This document shows, piece by piece, positions 1 to 6,950 of a DNA stretch of 8,701 nucleotides (its first letter is position 1; each line of letters opens with the position of its first letter). This DNA is from Pseudomonadota bacterium. GTDB taxonomy: Bacteria > Pseudomonadota > Gammaproteobacteria > Steroidobacterales > Steroidobacteraceae. Location of the stretch: contig QGUX01000147.1 of the NCBI GenBank assembly GCA_003242275.1, positions 1 to 8,701 of the forward strand, read 5' to 3'. The translations under genes and the position numbers were made by a program. The notes under the pieces were generated by a model. That model was not told the origin of the DNA, made no database searches, and saw only the letters and a list, made by a program, of their open reading frames with translations.

Positions 1-557
1 TGCTGGACATCGGCGGCGGCACCAGCGAGGTGGCGGTGCTGTCCCTGAACGGCATCGTCTACGCCAACTCGGCGCGCATCGGCGGCGATCGCTTCGACGA
101 GGCGATCATGAACTACGTGCGCCGCAATTACGGCATCCTGATCGGCGAGGCCACCGCCGAGCGCATCAAGATCGAGATCGGTTCGGCCTACCCCGGCCAG
201 CAGGTCAAGGAGATCTCCGTGAAGGGCCGCAACCTCTCCGAGGGCGTGCCGCGCGCCTTCACCCTGAACAGCAACGAGATCCTCGAGGCCCTGCAGGAAC
301 CGCTGCAGGGCATCGTCAGCGCCGTCAAGCAGGCGCTGGAACAGACTCCGCCCGAGCTCGGCGCCGACGTGGCCGAGCGGGGCATCGTGCTCACCGGCGG
401 CGGCGCCCTGCTGCGCGACATCGACAAGCTGTTGATGGAAGAGACCGGCCTGCCGGTGGTCATCGCCGAGGATCCGCTCACCTGCGTGGCACGCGGTGGC
501 GGCCGCATCCTCGAACTGATGGACGAGCTGGGTCCCGGACACTTCGGCCTCGAATAG
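1..557 (+). CDS. mreB: Rod shape-determining protein MreB, actin-like ATPase (C-terminal part, 5' truncated by the window)
   Basis: MreB is the bacterial actin homologue that forms membrane-bound filaments and guides the elongasome. The gene enters the window already open (reading frame at base 3), and about 184 residues are present before the TAG at 555-557. E. coli MreB has 347 residues, so roughly the first 160 are missing. The visible part starts on the actin-family phosphate-2 motif DIGGGTSE (bases 6-29). It includes [11 protein letters not shown], the block [12 protein letters not shown], and the adenosine-binding motif LTGGGALL (from base 390). The C-terminal [10 protein letters not shown] block is typical of proteobacterial MreB. 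The match to remembered E. coli MreB is close throughout, so I am sure of the identity. mreC follows after only 11 bases, which leaves no room for a terminator. The ATG at base 30 is internal and not the start. Confidence 0.97.
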   Translation, partial: LDIGGGTSEVAVLSLNGIVYANSARIGGDRFDEAIMNYVRRNYGILIGEATAERIKIEIGSAYPGQQVKEISVKGRNLSEGVPRAFTLNSNEILEALQEPLQGIVSAVKQALEQTPPELGADVAERGIVLTGGGALLRDIDKLLMEETGLPVVIAEDPLTCVARGGGRILELMDELGPGHFGLE

Positions 558-562
558 GGAAG
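556..562 (+). promoter_or_regulatory. Shine-Dalgarno AGGGAAG for mreC
   Basis: AGGGAAG lies 6 bases upstream of the ATG at 569 and overlaps the last two bases of the mreB stop codon. It favours 569 over the in-frame ATG at 590, which is preceded only by a GGC-rich stretch. Confidence 0.6.
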
Positions 563-568
563 CTGCGC

Positions 569-1504
569 ATGGCCCTTGGCGGCGGCGCAATGAACCGGCC
601 CTCGGCGCGAGACCTGGCGCCGGGGCCGCGCTGCTTCGTCTTCGCCATGCTCTCCCTGGCATTGATGTATTTCGACCAGCGCGACGGCTGGGGCGAGCGC
701 ATCCGCTACGGCCTCGCCGCCGTGGCCTATCCCATCCAGGTGACCATCGGTTCGCCGGGCCGCATGTGGGCGGCCACGCGCGAGTACTTCAGGAGCCGCT
801 CCGAGCTGCGCGAGGAGAACCGCCACCTGCGGGAGCAGGGTCGCGAGCTGGCGCTGCGCGCGATGCGCCTTGAGGCGCTGGAGGCCGAGAACCTGCGCCT
901 GCGCGGGCTCCACGAGGCGCTGCCGCCACTGGTGGAGCGGAGCCGCATCGTCAACGTGGTCAACGCCGACCTGGGCCGGCTGCGCCAGCGGCTGATCATC
1001 GACGCCGGCGAGAACGACGGCCTGTACCGCTCGCAGGCGGTGATCGACGCGCGGGGCCTGATGGGCCAGCTCGCGCGCGTGGGCCCCTGGAGCGGCGAGG
1101 TCATGTTGATCACCGACCCGGAGGCGGCCGTGCCGGTGGAGGTGGTGCGCAGCGGCGTGCGCAGCATCGCCGTGGGCACGGGCGCCGCCGACGAGCTGGA
1201 ACTGCCGCTGCTGCCGGCCACCGCCGACCTGCGCGCCGGCGACCTGCTGGTGACCTCGGGCCTGGGCGGGGTCTTTCCGCCGGGCATTCCGGTGGGCACG
1301 GTGACCGAGAGCCGCCGCGACCCGGACGAGCTGCTGGCCGTGGTGCGCGCGCGGCCGGCCGCGGCCATCGACTCCAGCCGCCAGCTGATGATGCTGTGGT
1401 TCTCGCGCTCCCACCCCTCCGCCCCGGCTTCGCCCGAGGTGCTGGGCGCCCTGCCCGAGGCCCCCGTGGCGCAGCCGGTGACCCGGCCGCCGGAGGCGCA
1501 CTGA
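569..1504 (+). CDS. mreC: Rod shape-determining protein MreC
   Basis: MreC is the bitopic inner-membrane protein of the elongasome. Its periplasmic part binds and activates PBP2, and it connects to MreB and MreD. The 311-residue product has a short cytoplasmic N-terminus and one membrane helix around residues 22-35. A Glu/Arg/Leu-rich coiled coil follows at about 70-114, then a beta-rich periplasmic domain at roughly 125-285. That domain contains the family-typical DAGENDGLYRSQAVI, LITDPEAAVPV and LLVTSGLGGVFPPGIPVG segments. The last ~30 residues are Pro/Ala-rich and probably disordered. I chose the start at 569 because of the AGGGAAG site 6 bases upstream; ATG 590 (M8) would give a protein seven residues shorter with the same topology. 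The TGA at 1502-1504 overlaps the mreD start codon. Identity is firm; only the exact start is open. Confidence 0.95.
   Translation: MALGGGAMNRPSARDLAPGPRCFVFAMLSLALMYFDQRDGWGERIRYGLAAVAYPIQVTIGSPGRMWAATREYFRSRSELREENRHLREQGRELALRAMRLEALEAENLRLRGLHEALPPLVERSRIVNVVNADLGRLRQRLIIDAGENDGLYRSQAVIDARGLMGQLARVGPWSGEVMLITDPEAAVPVEVVRSGVRSIAVGTGAADELELPLLPATADLRAGDLLVTSGLGGVFPPGIPVGTVTESRRDPDELLAVVRARPAAAIDSSRQLMMLWFSRSHPSAPASPEVLGALPEAPVAQPVTRPPEAH
1492..1496 (+). promoter_or_regulatory. Shine-Dalgarno GGAGG for mreD
   Basis: GGAGG inside the last codons of mreC, 7 bases before the ATG at 1504. It fixes the mreD start at the TGATG overlap rather than at the upstream in-frame ATG at 1396, which would lie deep inside mreC. 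Confidence 0.7.
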
Positions 1505-1986
1505 TGTACACGGCGGCCACCCGCGAGTCCCCGCTGCTGGTGTGGATCACCGTGCTGATCGCGCTGGTACTGACGCTGCTGCCGCTGCCCGAGTGGCTGG
1601 CCGCGCTGTGGCCCAACCTCGTGCTGCTGACGGTGCTGTACTGGTCCACCATGGCGCCCGCCGCCGGGGGAATGCTGGTGGGCTTCGTGGCCGGGCTGGC
1701 CTTCGACGTGCTCAGTGGCGCCCAGCTCGGCCAGCACGCCCTCGCCTTCTCGCTGCTGACCTACGGAGCCATCAAGCTGCACCTGCTCACCCGCGCCAAG
1801 CCGCTGTTCGAACAGGCCATCTTCGTGCTGCTCGCGCTGCTGGCCTACGAGGCCCTGCTGTGGGCCATCGACGGCGTCAGCGACCGCGGCACGGGCGGCT
1901 GGGCGCGCTGGATGCACGTGCCGGTGGGCGCGATACTCTGGCCGGTGGTGGTCGGCCTGCTGGGCCGGCTGCACGCGCCGCGCTAG
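1504..1986 (+). CDS. mreD: Rod shape-determining protein MreD
   Basis: MreD is a small polytopic inner-membrane protein that works with MreC and MreB in lateral wall synthesis. The product is 160 residues (E. coli MreD has 162) and is almost entirely hydrophobic, with about five predicted membrane helices. Family features include an early WPNLVLLTVLYW segment, the GFVAGLAFDVLSGAQLGQHAL block (the conserved G-x-x-x-D-x-x-x-G-x-x-G-x-x-A pattern of MreD), and a basic C-terminal tail, HAPR. The start codon shares bases with the mreC stop (TGATG, 1502-1506) and has a good GGAGG site, so the two are probably translationally coupled. The frame is open upstream to 1396, but that stretch is mreC read out of frame. 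Identity rests on position, length, hydrophobicity and the D-x-x-x-G motif. Confidence 0.93.
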   Translation: MYTAATRESPLLVWITVLIALVLTLLPLPEWLAALWPNLVLLTVLYWSTMAPAAGGMLVGFVAGLAFDVLSGAQLGQHALAFSLLTYGAIKLHLLTRAKPLFEQAIFVLLALLAYEALLWAIDGVSDRGTGGWARWMHVPVGAILWPVVVGLLGRLHAPR

Positions 1987-1990
1987 GAGG
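1985..1990 (+). promoter_or_regulatory. Shine-Dalgarno AGGAGG for mrdA, overlapping the mreD stop
   Basis: A perfect AGGAGG whose first two bases are the end of the mreD TAG. The spacer to the ATG at 2002 is 11 bases, at the long end of the usual range. A weaker AAGGG at 1995-1999 is too close to serve as the main site. Confidence 0.6.
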
Positions 1991-2001
1991 CCGCAAGGGC
2001 A

Positions 2002-3921
2002 ATGGTCGGGCCGGTACGCATCAAGGACCACCAGCGCGAACAGCGCATCTTCTACCAGCGCGCGCTGCTGGCCGCGGTGGTGATGGCGGCGATGACGCTG
2101 CTGCTGGTCGGCCGCCTGGTGCTGCTGCAGGTGGTCCGCTACGACCAGTACAAGGTGCTGGCCGAGGTCAACCGCGCGCGCATCGAGCACATTCCCGCCA
2201 ACCGCGGCCTCATCTTCGACCGCAACGGCCACGTGCTGGCCGAGAACCGTCCCAGCTACCAGCTGGAGCTGGTGCGCGAGGACGTGCGCGACCTCGACGC
2301 CACCATCCGCGGCCTGGTGCAGATCGGCGTGATCGCCGAGGAGCAGGTCGATGACGTCCGGCGCGACGTGCTGGCGCGCCGGCCCTTCGAGTCGGTGGCC
2401 ATCCAGCGCCGCCTGACCGACGAGCAGATCGCCGCCTTCGCCGTGCACCGCCACCAGTTCCCGGGCGTGCAGATCCATTCGCGCTCCACCCGCCACTACC
2501 CGCATGGCTCCCTCGCCGTGCACGCGCTGGGCTACGTGGGCACGATCAGCGAGGCGGACCTCAAGCGCATCGACGAGGACGCCTACCGCGGCACCATGGT
2601 GATCGGCAAGCGCGGCGTGGAGGCGGCGCGCGAGTCCGAACTGCACGGCGTCAACGGTTTCCGCGAGATCCTGGTCAACGCGCTGGGCCGCTCTGTGCAG
2701 GATGCCACCGACCTGAAGATCGCGCTGCGCGAGAAGAAGCCCGAGGCGGGCGCCGACCTGATCCTGGCGCTGGACCTGCCCACGCAGCAGGCCGCCGAGG
2801 CGGCCTTCGCCGGCCGGCGCGGCGCGGCGGTGGCCATCGACCCCAACAACGGCGACGTGCTGGCCTTCGTCAGCCTGCCCGGCTTCGATCCCAGCCTGTT
2901 CGGCCGCGGCATCACCACGCGCGAGTACCGCGCGCTGGAGACCGACATCGACCGGCCGCTGTTCAACCGTGCCATCATGGGCACCTACCCGCCCGGCTCC
3001 ACGGTCAAGCCCGTGCTGGCCATGGCGGGCCTGGCCTACGACAAGATCGAGCCGCACGACCACAAGTTCTGCCCCGGCCACTTCCAGGTGCCCAACAGCC
3101 GTCGCCGCGCGCGCGAGGGCCGCGGCGGCGTGCACGGCTGGGTGGACATGCGCACGGCGATCTCCAAGTCCTGCGACGTCTACTTCTATTCGCTGGCGCT
3201 GGAGCTGGGCGTGGACGCGATCCACGAGTTCCTCTCCCCCTTCGGCTTCGGGCGCCGCACGGGCATCGACATCGCCGGCGAGGTGTCGGGCATCCTGCCC
3301 TCGCAGGAATGGAAGCGCGAACGTTTCAAGGAAGCCTGGTACCCCGGGGACACGGTGAACTTCGGCATCGGCCAGGGCTTCATGACGGTGACGCCGATGC
3401 AGCTCGCGCAGGTCACCGCCGTGCTGGCGGCCCAGGGGCGCGTGTTCCGGCCGCGGCTGGTCACCGGCATCCGCGATCCCAAGTCCGGGGAGGTGAAGAC
3501 CATCGAGCCGGTGGAGCTGCCGCACGTGCCCGGCGGCACGCCCGAGCAGTGGAAGGTGATCATGGAAGGCATGCGCGAGACCATGCGCACGGGCACCGCG
3601 CGCGCCATCGCCACCTCGGCCGAGTACACCATGGCGGGCAAGACCGGCACCGCGCAGGTGTTCTCGGTGGCGCAGAACCAGAGCGTCAGCGCGGTGGTGG
3701 AGAACGAGCGGCTGCGCGACCACTCCTGGTTCATCGCCTTCGCGCCGGCCGAGAACCCGAAGATCGCGGTGGCGGTGCTGGTCGAGAACGGCGGCTTCGG
3801 CGCCAGCGCCGCCGCGCCCATCGCGCGCCAGATCTTCGATGCCTACCTGCTGCCGCGCCTGGGCGCCGCGGCCGGCAGCGGCCCGGCCGGCACGCCGCCC
3901 GGCAGGGGAGCTTCCCGATGA
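2002..3921 (+). CDS. mrdA: Penicillin-binding protein 2 (PBP2), elongasome D,D-transpeptidase
   Basis: Class B PBP that cross-links peptidoglycan during cell elongation. It is anchored in the inner membrane, acts in the periplasm, and is paired with RodA. The product has 639 residues. A cytoplasmic stub (1-20) and one membrane helix (about 21-44) come first. A pedestal/dimerisation domain follows (about 60-235, with ANRGLIFDRNG and the GYVGTISEAD region), then the transpeptidase domain (about 265-625). All three active-site motifs are present: S333-T-V-K336 (nucleophile and base), S390-C-D392 (the SxD form usual in PBP2), and K547-T-G549. WYPGDTVNFGIGQG and ERLRDHSWFIAFAP are further PBP2 hallmarks. 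C357, E372, H378 and C391 sit where a zinc site has been described in Acinetobacter PBP2 (see findings). The C-terminal ~20 residues are Gly/Ala/Pro-rich. The stop overlaps the rodA start (ATGA, 3918-3921). Identity is firm. Confidence 0.98.
   Translation: MVGPVRIKDHQREQRIFYQRALLAAVVMAAMTLLLVGRLVLLQVVRYDQYKVLAEVNRARIEHIPANRGLIFDRNGHVLAENRPSYQLELVREDVRDLDATIRGLVQIGVIAEEQVDDVRRDVLARRPFESVAIQRRLTDEQIAAFAVHRHQFPGVQIHSRSTRHYPHGSLAVHALGYVGTISEADLKRIDEDAYRGTMVIGKRGVEAARESELHGVNGFREILVNALGRSVQDATDLKIALREKKPEAGADLILALDLPTQQAAEAAFAGRRGAAVAIDPNNGDVLAFVSLPGFDPSLFGRGITTREYRALETDIDRPLFNRAIMGTYPPGSTVKPVLAMAGLAYDKIEPHDHKFCPGHFQVPNSRRRAREGRGGVHGWVDMRTAISKSCDVYFYSLALELGVDAIHEFLSPFGFGRRTGIDIAGEVSGILPSQEWKRERFKEAWYPGDTVNFGIGQGFMTVTPMQLAQVTAVLAAQGRVFRPRLVTGIRDPKSGEVKTIEPVELPHVPGGTPEQWKVIMEGMRETMRTGTARAIATSAEYTMAGKTGTAQVFSVAQNQSVSAVVENERLRDHSWFIAFAPAENPKIAVAVLVENGGFGASAAAPIARQIFDAYLLPRLGAAAGSGPAGTPPGRGASR
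3904..3910 (+). promoter_or_regulatory. Shine-Dalgarno AGGGGAG for rodA
   Basis: AGGGGAG in the last codons of mrdA, 7 bases before the ATG at 3918. It supports a rodA start at the ATGA overlap. The frame is open far upstream inside mrdA, so this site and homology decide the start. Confidence 0.65.
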
Positions 3922-5057
3922 TCCGCGTCAATCCGGCCGATTCCACCGCCCGCCGCACGCTGGGCACCATGGCGCGGCTGCTGCTGGCGCTGCAGCTGGA
4001 CGGACCGCTGCTGATCGGCCTGGGCCTGCTGTGCACCTACGGGCTGGTGGTGCTGTACTCGGCCTCGGGCCAGAACCTCGACACCGTGCTGCGCAGCGCG
4101 GTGCGGCTGGGCATCGGCGCCGTGGCCATGGTGGCGCTGGCGCAGGTACGCCCTTCGCAGCTGCGCAAGGCGTCGCTGTGGCTGTGGATCGCCGGCGTGG
4201 CGCTGCTGGTGGTGGTCGATGTGATGGGCGTGATCGGCAAGGGCGCGCAGCGCTGGCTCGACCTGGGCTTCATCCGCTTCCAGCCCTCCGAGATCATGAA
4301 GATCGCCGTTCCCATGATGTGCGCGGCCTGGCTGCACGAGCGGCCGCTGCCGCCCTCGCCGGCCACGCTGGCCATGCTGGCGGTGATCATCTTCGTGCCT
4401 GCGGGCCTGACGGCGGCGCAGCCGGACCTGGGCACGGCCATCCTGATCAGCATCGCCGGCGTGCTGCTGGTCATCCTCGCCGGCCTGTCGGCCTGGTTCA
4501 TGGCCGGCGCGGTGGCGCTGTCGGCGGTGGGGGCCTGGGTGGGCTGGCAGTTCCTGCTGCACGACTACCAGCGCCAGCGCGTGATCACCTTCCTCGATCC
4601 CCAGGCCGACCCGCTGGGCGCGGGCTACCACATCATCCAGTCCACGATCGCCATCGGCAGCGGCGGCCTGTTCGGCAAGGGCTACATGAACGGCAGCCAG
4701 GCACAGCTCGAGTACCTGCCCGAGCGCCACACCGACTTCATCTACGCGGTGATCGGCGAGGAGTTCGGCCTGCTGGGCCTCATCGTGCTGCTGCTCCTGT
4801 ACCTGTTCATCGTCGGCCGCGCGCTGTACATGGCCTCCCAGACCCAGGACACCTTCGCGCGCCTGCTGGCCGGCAGCCTCGCGCTGACGTTTTTCGTATA
4901 CGTGTTCATCAACACCGGCATGGTCAGCGGCCTGCTGCCGGTGGTGGGCGTGCCGCTGCCGCTGGTGAGCTACGGCGGCACTTCGATGGTGACCCTGCTG
5001 GCGGGCTTCGGTATCCTCATGTCGTTGTATTCGCACCGCAAGCTCGTCGGCTCATGA
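3918..5057 (+). CDS. rodA: RodA (MrdB), SEDS-family peptidoglycan glycosyltransferase
   Basis: SEDS-family polymerase that assembles lipid II into glycan strands during elongation, in complex with PBP2. The 379-residue product is an integral membrane protein with about ten helices. Signature segments run in the expected order: VLYSASGQ (about residue 50), KGAQRWLDLG followed by RFQPSEIMKIAVP, AAQPDLGTA, HDYQRQRV, DPLGAGYHIIQS, LPERHTDFIYAV, and GVPLPLVSYGGTS near the C-terminus. D273 in HTDF corresponds to the catalytic Asp262 of E. coli RodA. The 11-residue offset is the same at the N-terminal LDG/LDP position, so the alignment is gap-free in between. The start at 3918 is supported by AGGGGAG and the ATGA overlap with mrdA, which suggests 1:1 coupled synthesis of the pair. 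The last bases overlap an ATG (5054) in the mltB frame. Confidence 0.98.
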   Translation: MIRVNPADSTARRTLGTMARLLLALQLDGPLLIGLGLLCTYGLVVLYSASGQNLDTVLRSAVRLGIGAVAMVALAQVRPSQLRKASLWLWIAGVALLVVVDVMGVIGKGAQRWLDLGFIRFQPSEIMKIAVPMMCAAWLHERPLPPSPATLAMLAVIIFVPAGLTAAQPDLGTAILISIAGVLLVILAGLSAWFMAGAVALSAVGAWVGWQFLLHDYQRQRVITFLDPQADPLGAGYHIIQSTIAIGSGGLFGKGYMNGSQAQLEYLPERHTDFIYAVIGEEFGLLGLIVLLLLYLFIVGRALYMASQTQDTFARLLAGSLALTFFVYVFINTGMVSGLLPVVGVPLPLVSYGGTSMVTLLAGFGILMSLYSHRKLVGS

Positions 5058-5066
5058 CGCGCCTGC

Positions 5067-5073
5067 GAGGGAG
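5067..5073 (+). promoter_or_regulatory. Shine-Dalgarno GAGGGAG for mltB
   Basis: GAGGGAG with a 10-base spacer to the ATG at 5084. It lies downstream of the alternative ATG at 5054, which has no comparable site in front of it, so it favours the internal start and a compact signal peptide. Confidence 0.5.
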
Positions 5074-5083
5074 CACGCCCGAG

Positions 5084-6139
5084 ATGATGTCCCGCTTCTC
5101 CCTTCTGCCCGCCACCCTCGTCGCACTCGCAGTGCCCGCCGCGGCCCAGCAGGCCGCGCGCACGCTCGACATGACGCGTCCCGAGGTCATCGAGTTCGTG
5201 GCGCAGATGGAACGCGAGCACGGCTTCGACCGGCAGGAGACGGTGTGGATCCTGCGCGATGCCGTGCCGCAGCCGCGCATCGTCGAGATCATGCAGCGCC
5301 CGGCCGAGGGCACCATGGCCTGGTGGGAGTACCGCGACCGGTTCCTCACCGACGAGCGCATCGACGGCGGGGTGCGCGTCTGGCGCGAGCACCGCGAGGA
5401 CCTGGAGCGCGTCGCGGAGCAGTCCGGCGTGGCGCCGCAGTACCTGGTGGCCATCACCGGCGTGGAGACCTTCTACGGGCGCAACACCGGCAGCTACCGG
5501 GTGCTCGATTCGCTGGTGACGCTGGCCTTCGACTATCCGCGCCGCGCCGAGTACTTCCGCCGCGAGCTGGCGCAGTTCCTGCTGCTGGCGCGCGAGGAGC
5601 GCGTGGATCCCCGCTCGCTGAAGGGCTCCTATGCCGGCGCCATGGGCATCGCGCAGTTCATGCCCTCCAGCTACCGCCACTATGCCGCCGACGGCAACGG
5701 CAACGGCACGCGCGACCTGTGGAACTGGAATACCGACGTGTTCGCCAGCATCGCCAACTACTTCCGCGAGCATGGCTGGCGGCGCGGCGAGCCGGTGCTG
5801 GCCGACGCCCGCCACGACGCGCCGCCCGACGACCCGGCCAAGGCCTCCTCCACGCTGAACGAGACCGTGGCCCGCATCGCCGCCCGCGGCTACCGCTTCG
5901 ACACCAGCCTGCCCGGCGACGCCAAGGCCATGCTGGTGCCAGCGGCCGAGCGCAACGGCACCCGCTGGCGCGTGGGCTTCAACAATTTCTACGTGATCAC
6001 CCGCTACAACCGCAGCCACCTGTACGCCATGGCGGTCAACGACCTGGCCGACGCCATCGAGAAGCGCTACCGCGAAGCGGAGCGGCCGCGGCCGGCCGGC
6101 CCCCACGCACCGCTGGTCCCGCCCTCCTCGCGCGAATGA
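5084..6139 (+). CDS. mltB: MltB-type lytic murein transglycosylase (GH103), predicted periplasmic
   Basis: Cleaves the MurNAc-GlcNAc glycosidic bond non-hydrolytically, leaving 1,6-anhydroMurNAc ends. From ATG 5084 the product is 351 residues. An N-terminal signal peptide runs through hydrophobic LLPATLVALAV to AAA|QQ (cut near residue 21), with no lipobox cysteine. The catalytic Glu is E128 in the GVETFYG motif. The GAMGIAQFMPSSY motif is at 185-197. An EF-hand-like loop, DGNGNGTRDLWN (203-214), matches the metal-binding loop known in E. coli Slt35/MltB. FNNFYVITRYNRS near the C-terminus is also family-typical, and the last ~20 residues are Pro-rich. I prefer 5084 (GAGGGAG site, compact signal peptide). 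The in-frame ATG at 5054 overlaps the rodA stop as ATGA and would add ten residues. The stop overlaps the rlpA start. The family and activity are firm; the symbol follows E. coli usage, although E. coli MltB is a lipoprotein. Confidence 0.94.
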   Translation: MMSRFSLLPATLVALAVPAAAQQAARTLDMTRPEVIEFVAQMEREHGFDRQETVWILRDAVPQPRIVEIMQRPAEGTMAWWEYRDRFLTDERIDGGVRVWREHREDLERVAEQSGVAPQYLVAITGVETFYGRNTGSYRVLDSLVTLAFDYPRRAEYFRRELAQFLLLAREERVDPRSLKGSYAGAMGIAQFMPSSYRHYAADGNGNGTRDLWNWNTDVFASIANYFREHGWRRGEPVLADARHDAPPDDPAKASSTLNETVARIAARGYRFDTSLPGDAKAMLVPAAERNGTRWRVGFNNFYVITRYNRSHLYAMAVNDLADAIEKRYREAERPRPAGPHAPLVPPSSRE

Positions 6140-6921
6140 AACTGCGCAGCCTGCTCATCGTGGCGCTGGCCGCCGCCCTCGCCGCCTGCAGCACCACGCC
6201 GCGCCGCGCCCCGCCCTCCTCCACGCCGCCGGTCCCGCGCGACATCGACGCCATTCCCGATGCCGTGCCGCGCCATGAGCCGCGCAGCACGCGCGGCAAC
6301 CCGCCGAGCTACGAGGTGCTGGGCAGGCGCTACCACGTGATGGCCAGCGCCGAGGGCTACCGCGAGCGCGGCGTGGCCTCCTGGTACGGGCCGGACTTCC
6401 ACGCGAAGACGACCTCCAGCGGCGAGCCCTACGACATGTACGCGATGACCGCCGCGCACAAGACCCTGCCCATTCCCACCTACGTGCGCGTCACCAACCT
6501 CGAGAACGGCCGCAGCGTGGTGGTGCGGGTCAACGACCGCGGGCCGTTCGTGAAGAACCGCATCATCGACCTGTCCTACACCGCGGCGCACAAGCTGGGA
6601 ATGACGCGGGCCGGCACGGCGTTCGTCGAGGTGGAGGCCCTCACGCCCGGCGCCCCCGCCGGGGCGGTCCCGCGGGCCGCGTCCACGGGCCGCGGCCGCC
6701 TGTACCTGCAGACCGGGGCCTTCGGCGTGAGGCAGAATGCCGAGCAGCTCGCCGCCCGCCTGCGCGCCGCCGGCATCCGCGACGTGAACATCGTGGCGCC
6801 GGACCGCGACACGCCGCTGCACCGCGTGCGCATCGGTCCGATCGCCGACGTCGCGACTTTCGATATGCTTGCCGACCGTGTGCAGGGACTTGGCATCGAA
6901 ACCCTGCTGGTCACCGAATGA
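6136..6921 (+). CDS. rlpA: RlpA, septal/outer-membrane lipoprotein with DPBB and SPOR domains (predicted lytic transglycosylase)
   Basis: In Pseudomonas, RlpA is an outer-membrane lipoprotein that cleaves glycan strands stripped of stem peptides ('naked' glycan). The 261-residue product starts with a lipoprotein signal: basic MKLR, a hydrophobic stretch, and lipobox LAAC with C18 as the lipidation site. A Pro/Arg-rich linker follows, then the double-psi beta-barrel domain (about 79-165) opening with GVASWYG. A Pro/Ala linker leads to a C-terminal SPOR domain (about 186-261), which binds denuded glycan. E97, H108 and D134 keep the exact spacing of the residues reported as important in P. aeruginosa RlpA (E120, H131, D157), so activity is likely. 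The ATG overlaps the mltB stop (ATGA), and the 20 bases upstream are pyrimidine-rich with no Shine-Dalgarno, so translation probably depends on coupling. Confidence 0.95.
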   Translation: MKLRSLLIVALAAALAACSTTPRRAPPSSTPPVPRDIDAIPDAVPRHEPRSTRGNPPSYEVLGRRYHVMASAEGYRERGVASWYGPDFHAKTTSSGEPYDMYAMTAAHKTLPIPTYVRVTNLENGRSVVVRVNDRGPFVKNRIIDLSYTAAHKLGMTRAGTAFVEVEALTPGAPAGAVPRAASTGRGRLYLQTGAFGVRQNAEQLAARLRAAGIRDVNIVAPDRDTPLHRVRIGPIADVATFDMLADRVQGLGIETLLVTE

Positions 6922-6950
6922 ATTCCTCAAGGATCCGCCCGACACGATGA
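6918..6950 (+). other. Ten-codon mini-ORF bridging rlpA and dacA
   Basis: ATG at 6918 overlaps the rlpA stop as ATGA. The frame reads MNSSRIRPTR and ends on a TGA at 6948-6950 that overlaps the dacA start as ATGA (6947-6950). It could act as a re-initiation relay, or be chance; there is no independent evidence of translation. It fills the whole 25-base spacer between the two genes. Confidence 0.15.
6929..6934 (+). promoter_or_regulatory. Probable Shine-Dalgarno AAGGAT for dacA
   Basis: AAGGAT lies 12 bases before the ATG at 6947, a longer spacer than is ideal. No better purine-rich stretch lies closer. Confidence 0.4.

Noticed and set aside
188..1501. A 437-codon minus-strand frame opposite mreB and mreC
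   Set aside because: Same kind of GC-driven shadow: low-complexity Arg/His/Ala composition and no Shine-Dalgarno or family motif. It is fully covered by mreB and mreC.
727..3723. A 998-codon open frame on the minus strand across mreC, mreD and mrdA
   Set aside because: The product is a His/Arg/Gln/Ala-rich sequence with no domain. It is the expected shadow of GC-rich third codon positions, while the plus strand carries well-conserved proteins throughout.
4885..4905. Short AT-richer patch with a T-run inside rodA
   Set aside because: It encodes the conserved membrane segment TFFVYVF of RodA. No stem precedes the T-run, so it is not a terminator.
3839..5080. Plus-strand frame through rodA in a different phase, running on into the mltB frame
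   Set aside because: Upstream of about 5054 the translation is Arg/Ala/Gly-rich noise overlapping rodA. Only the part from 5054/5084 is a real protein, so no fusion is indicated.
5054..5083. ATG at 5054 as the mltB start, overlapping the rodA stop as ATGA
   Set aside because: Possible, but it has no Shine-Dalgarno and adds ten residues before the signal peptide. The ATG at 5084 has GAGGGAG at a workable distance. Kept as the alternative start.
6651..6666. Perfect hairpin CGCCCC-CGCC-GGGGCG
   Set aside because: It lies in the codons of the Pro/Ala linker between the DPBB and SPOR domains of rlpA, has no following T-run, and such stems are common at this GC content. Not called a terminator.
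6841..6870. Possible -10-like TATGCT near the end of rlpA, as an internal promoter for dacA
   Set aside because: Only a partial match, with no credible -35 at the right distance, and it is part of conserved SPOR-domain coding sequence.
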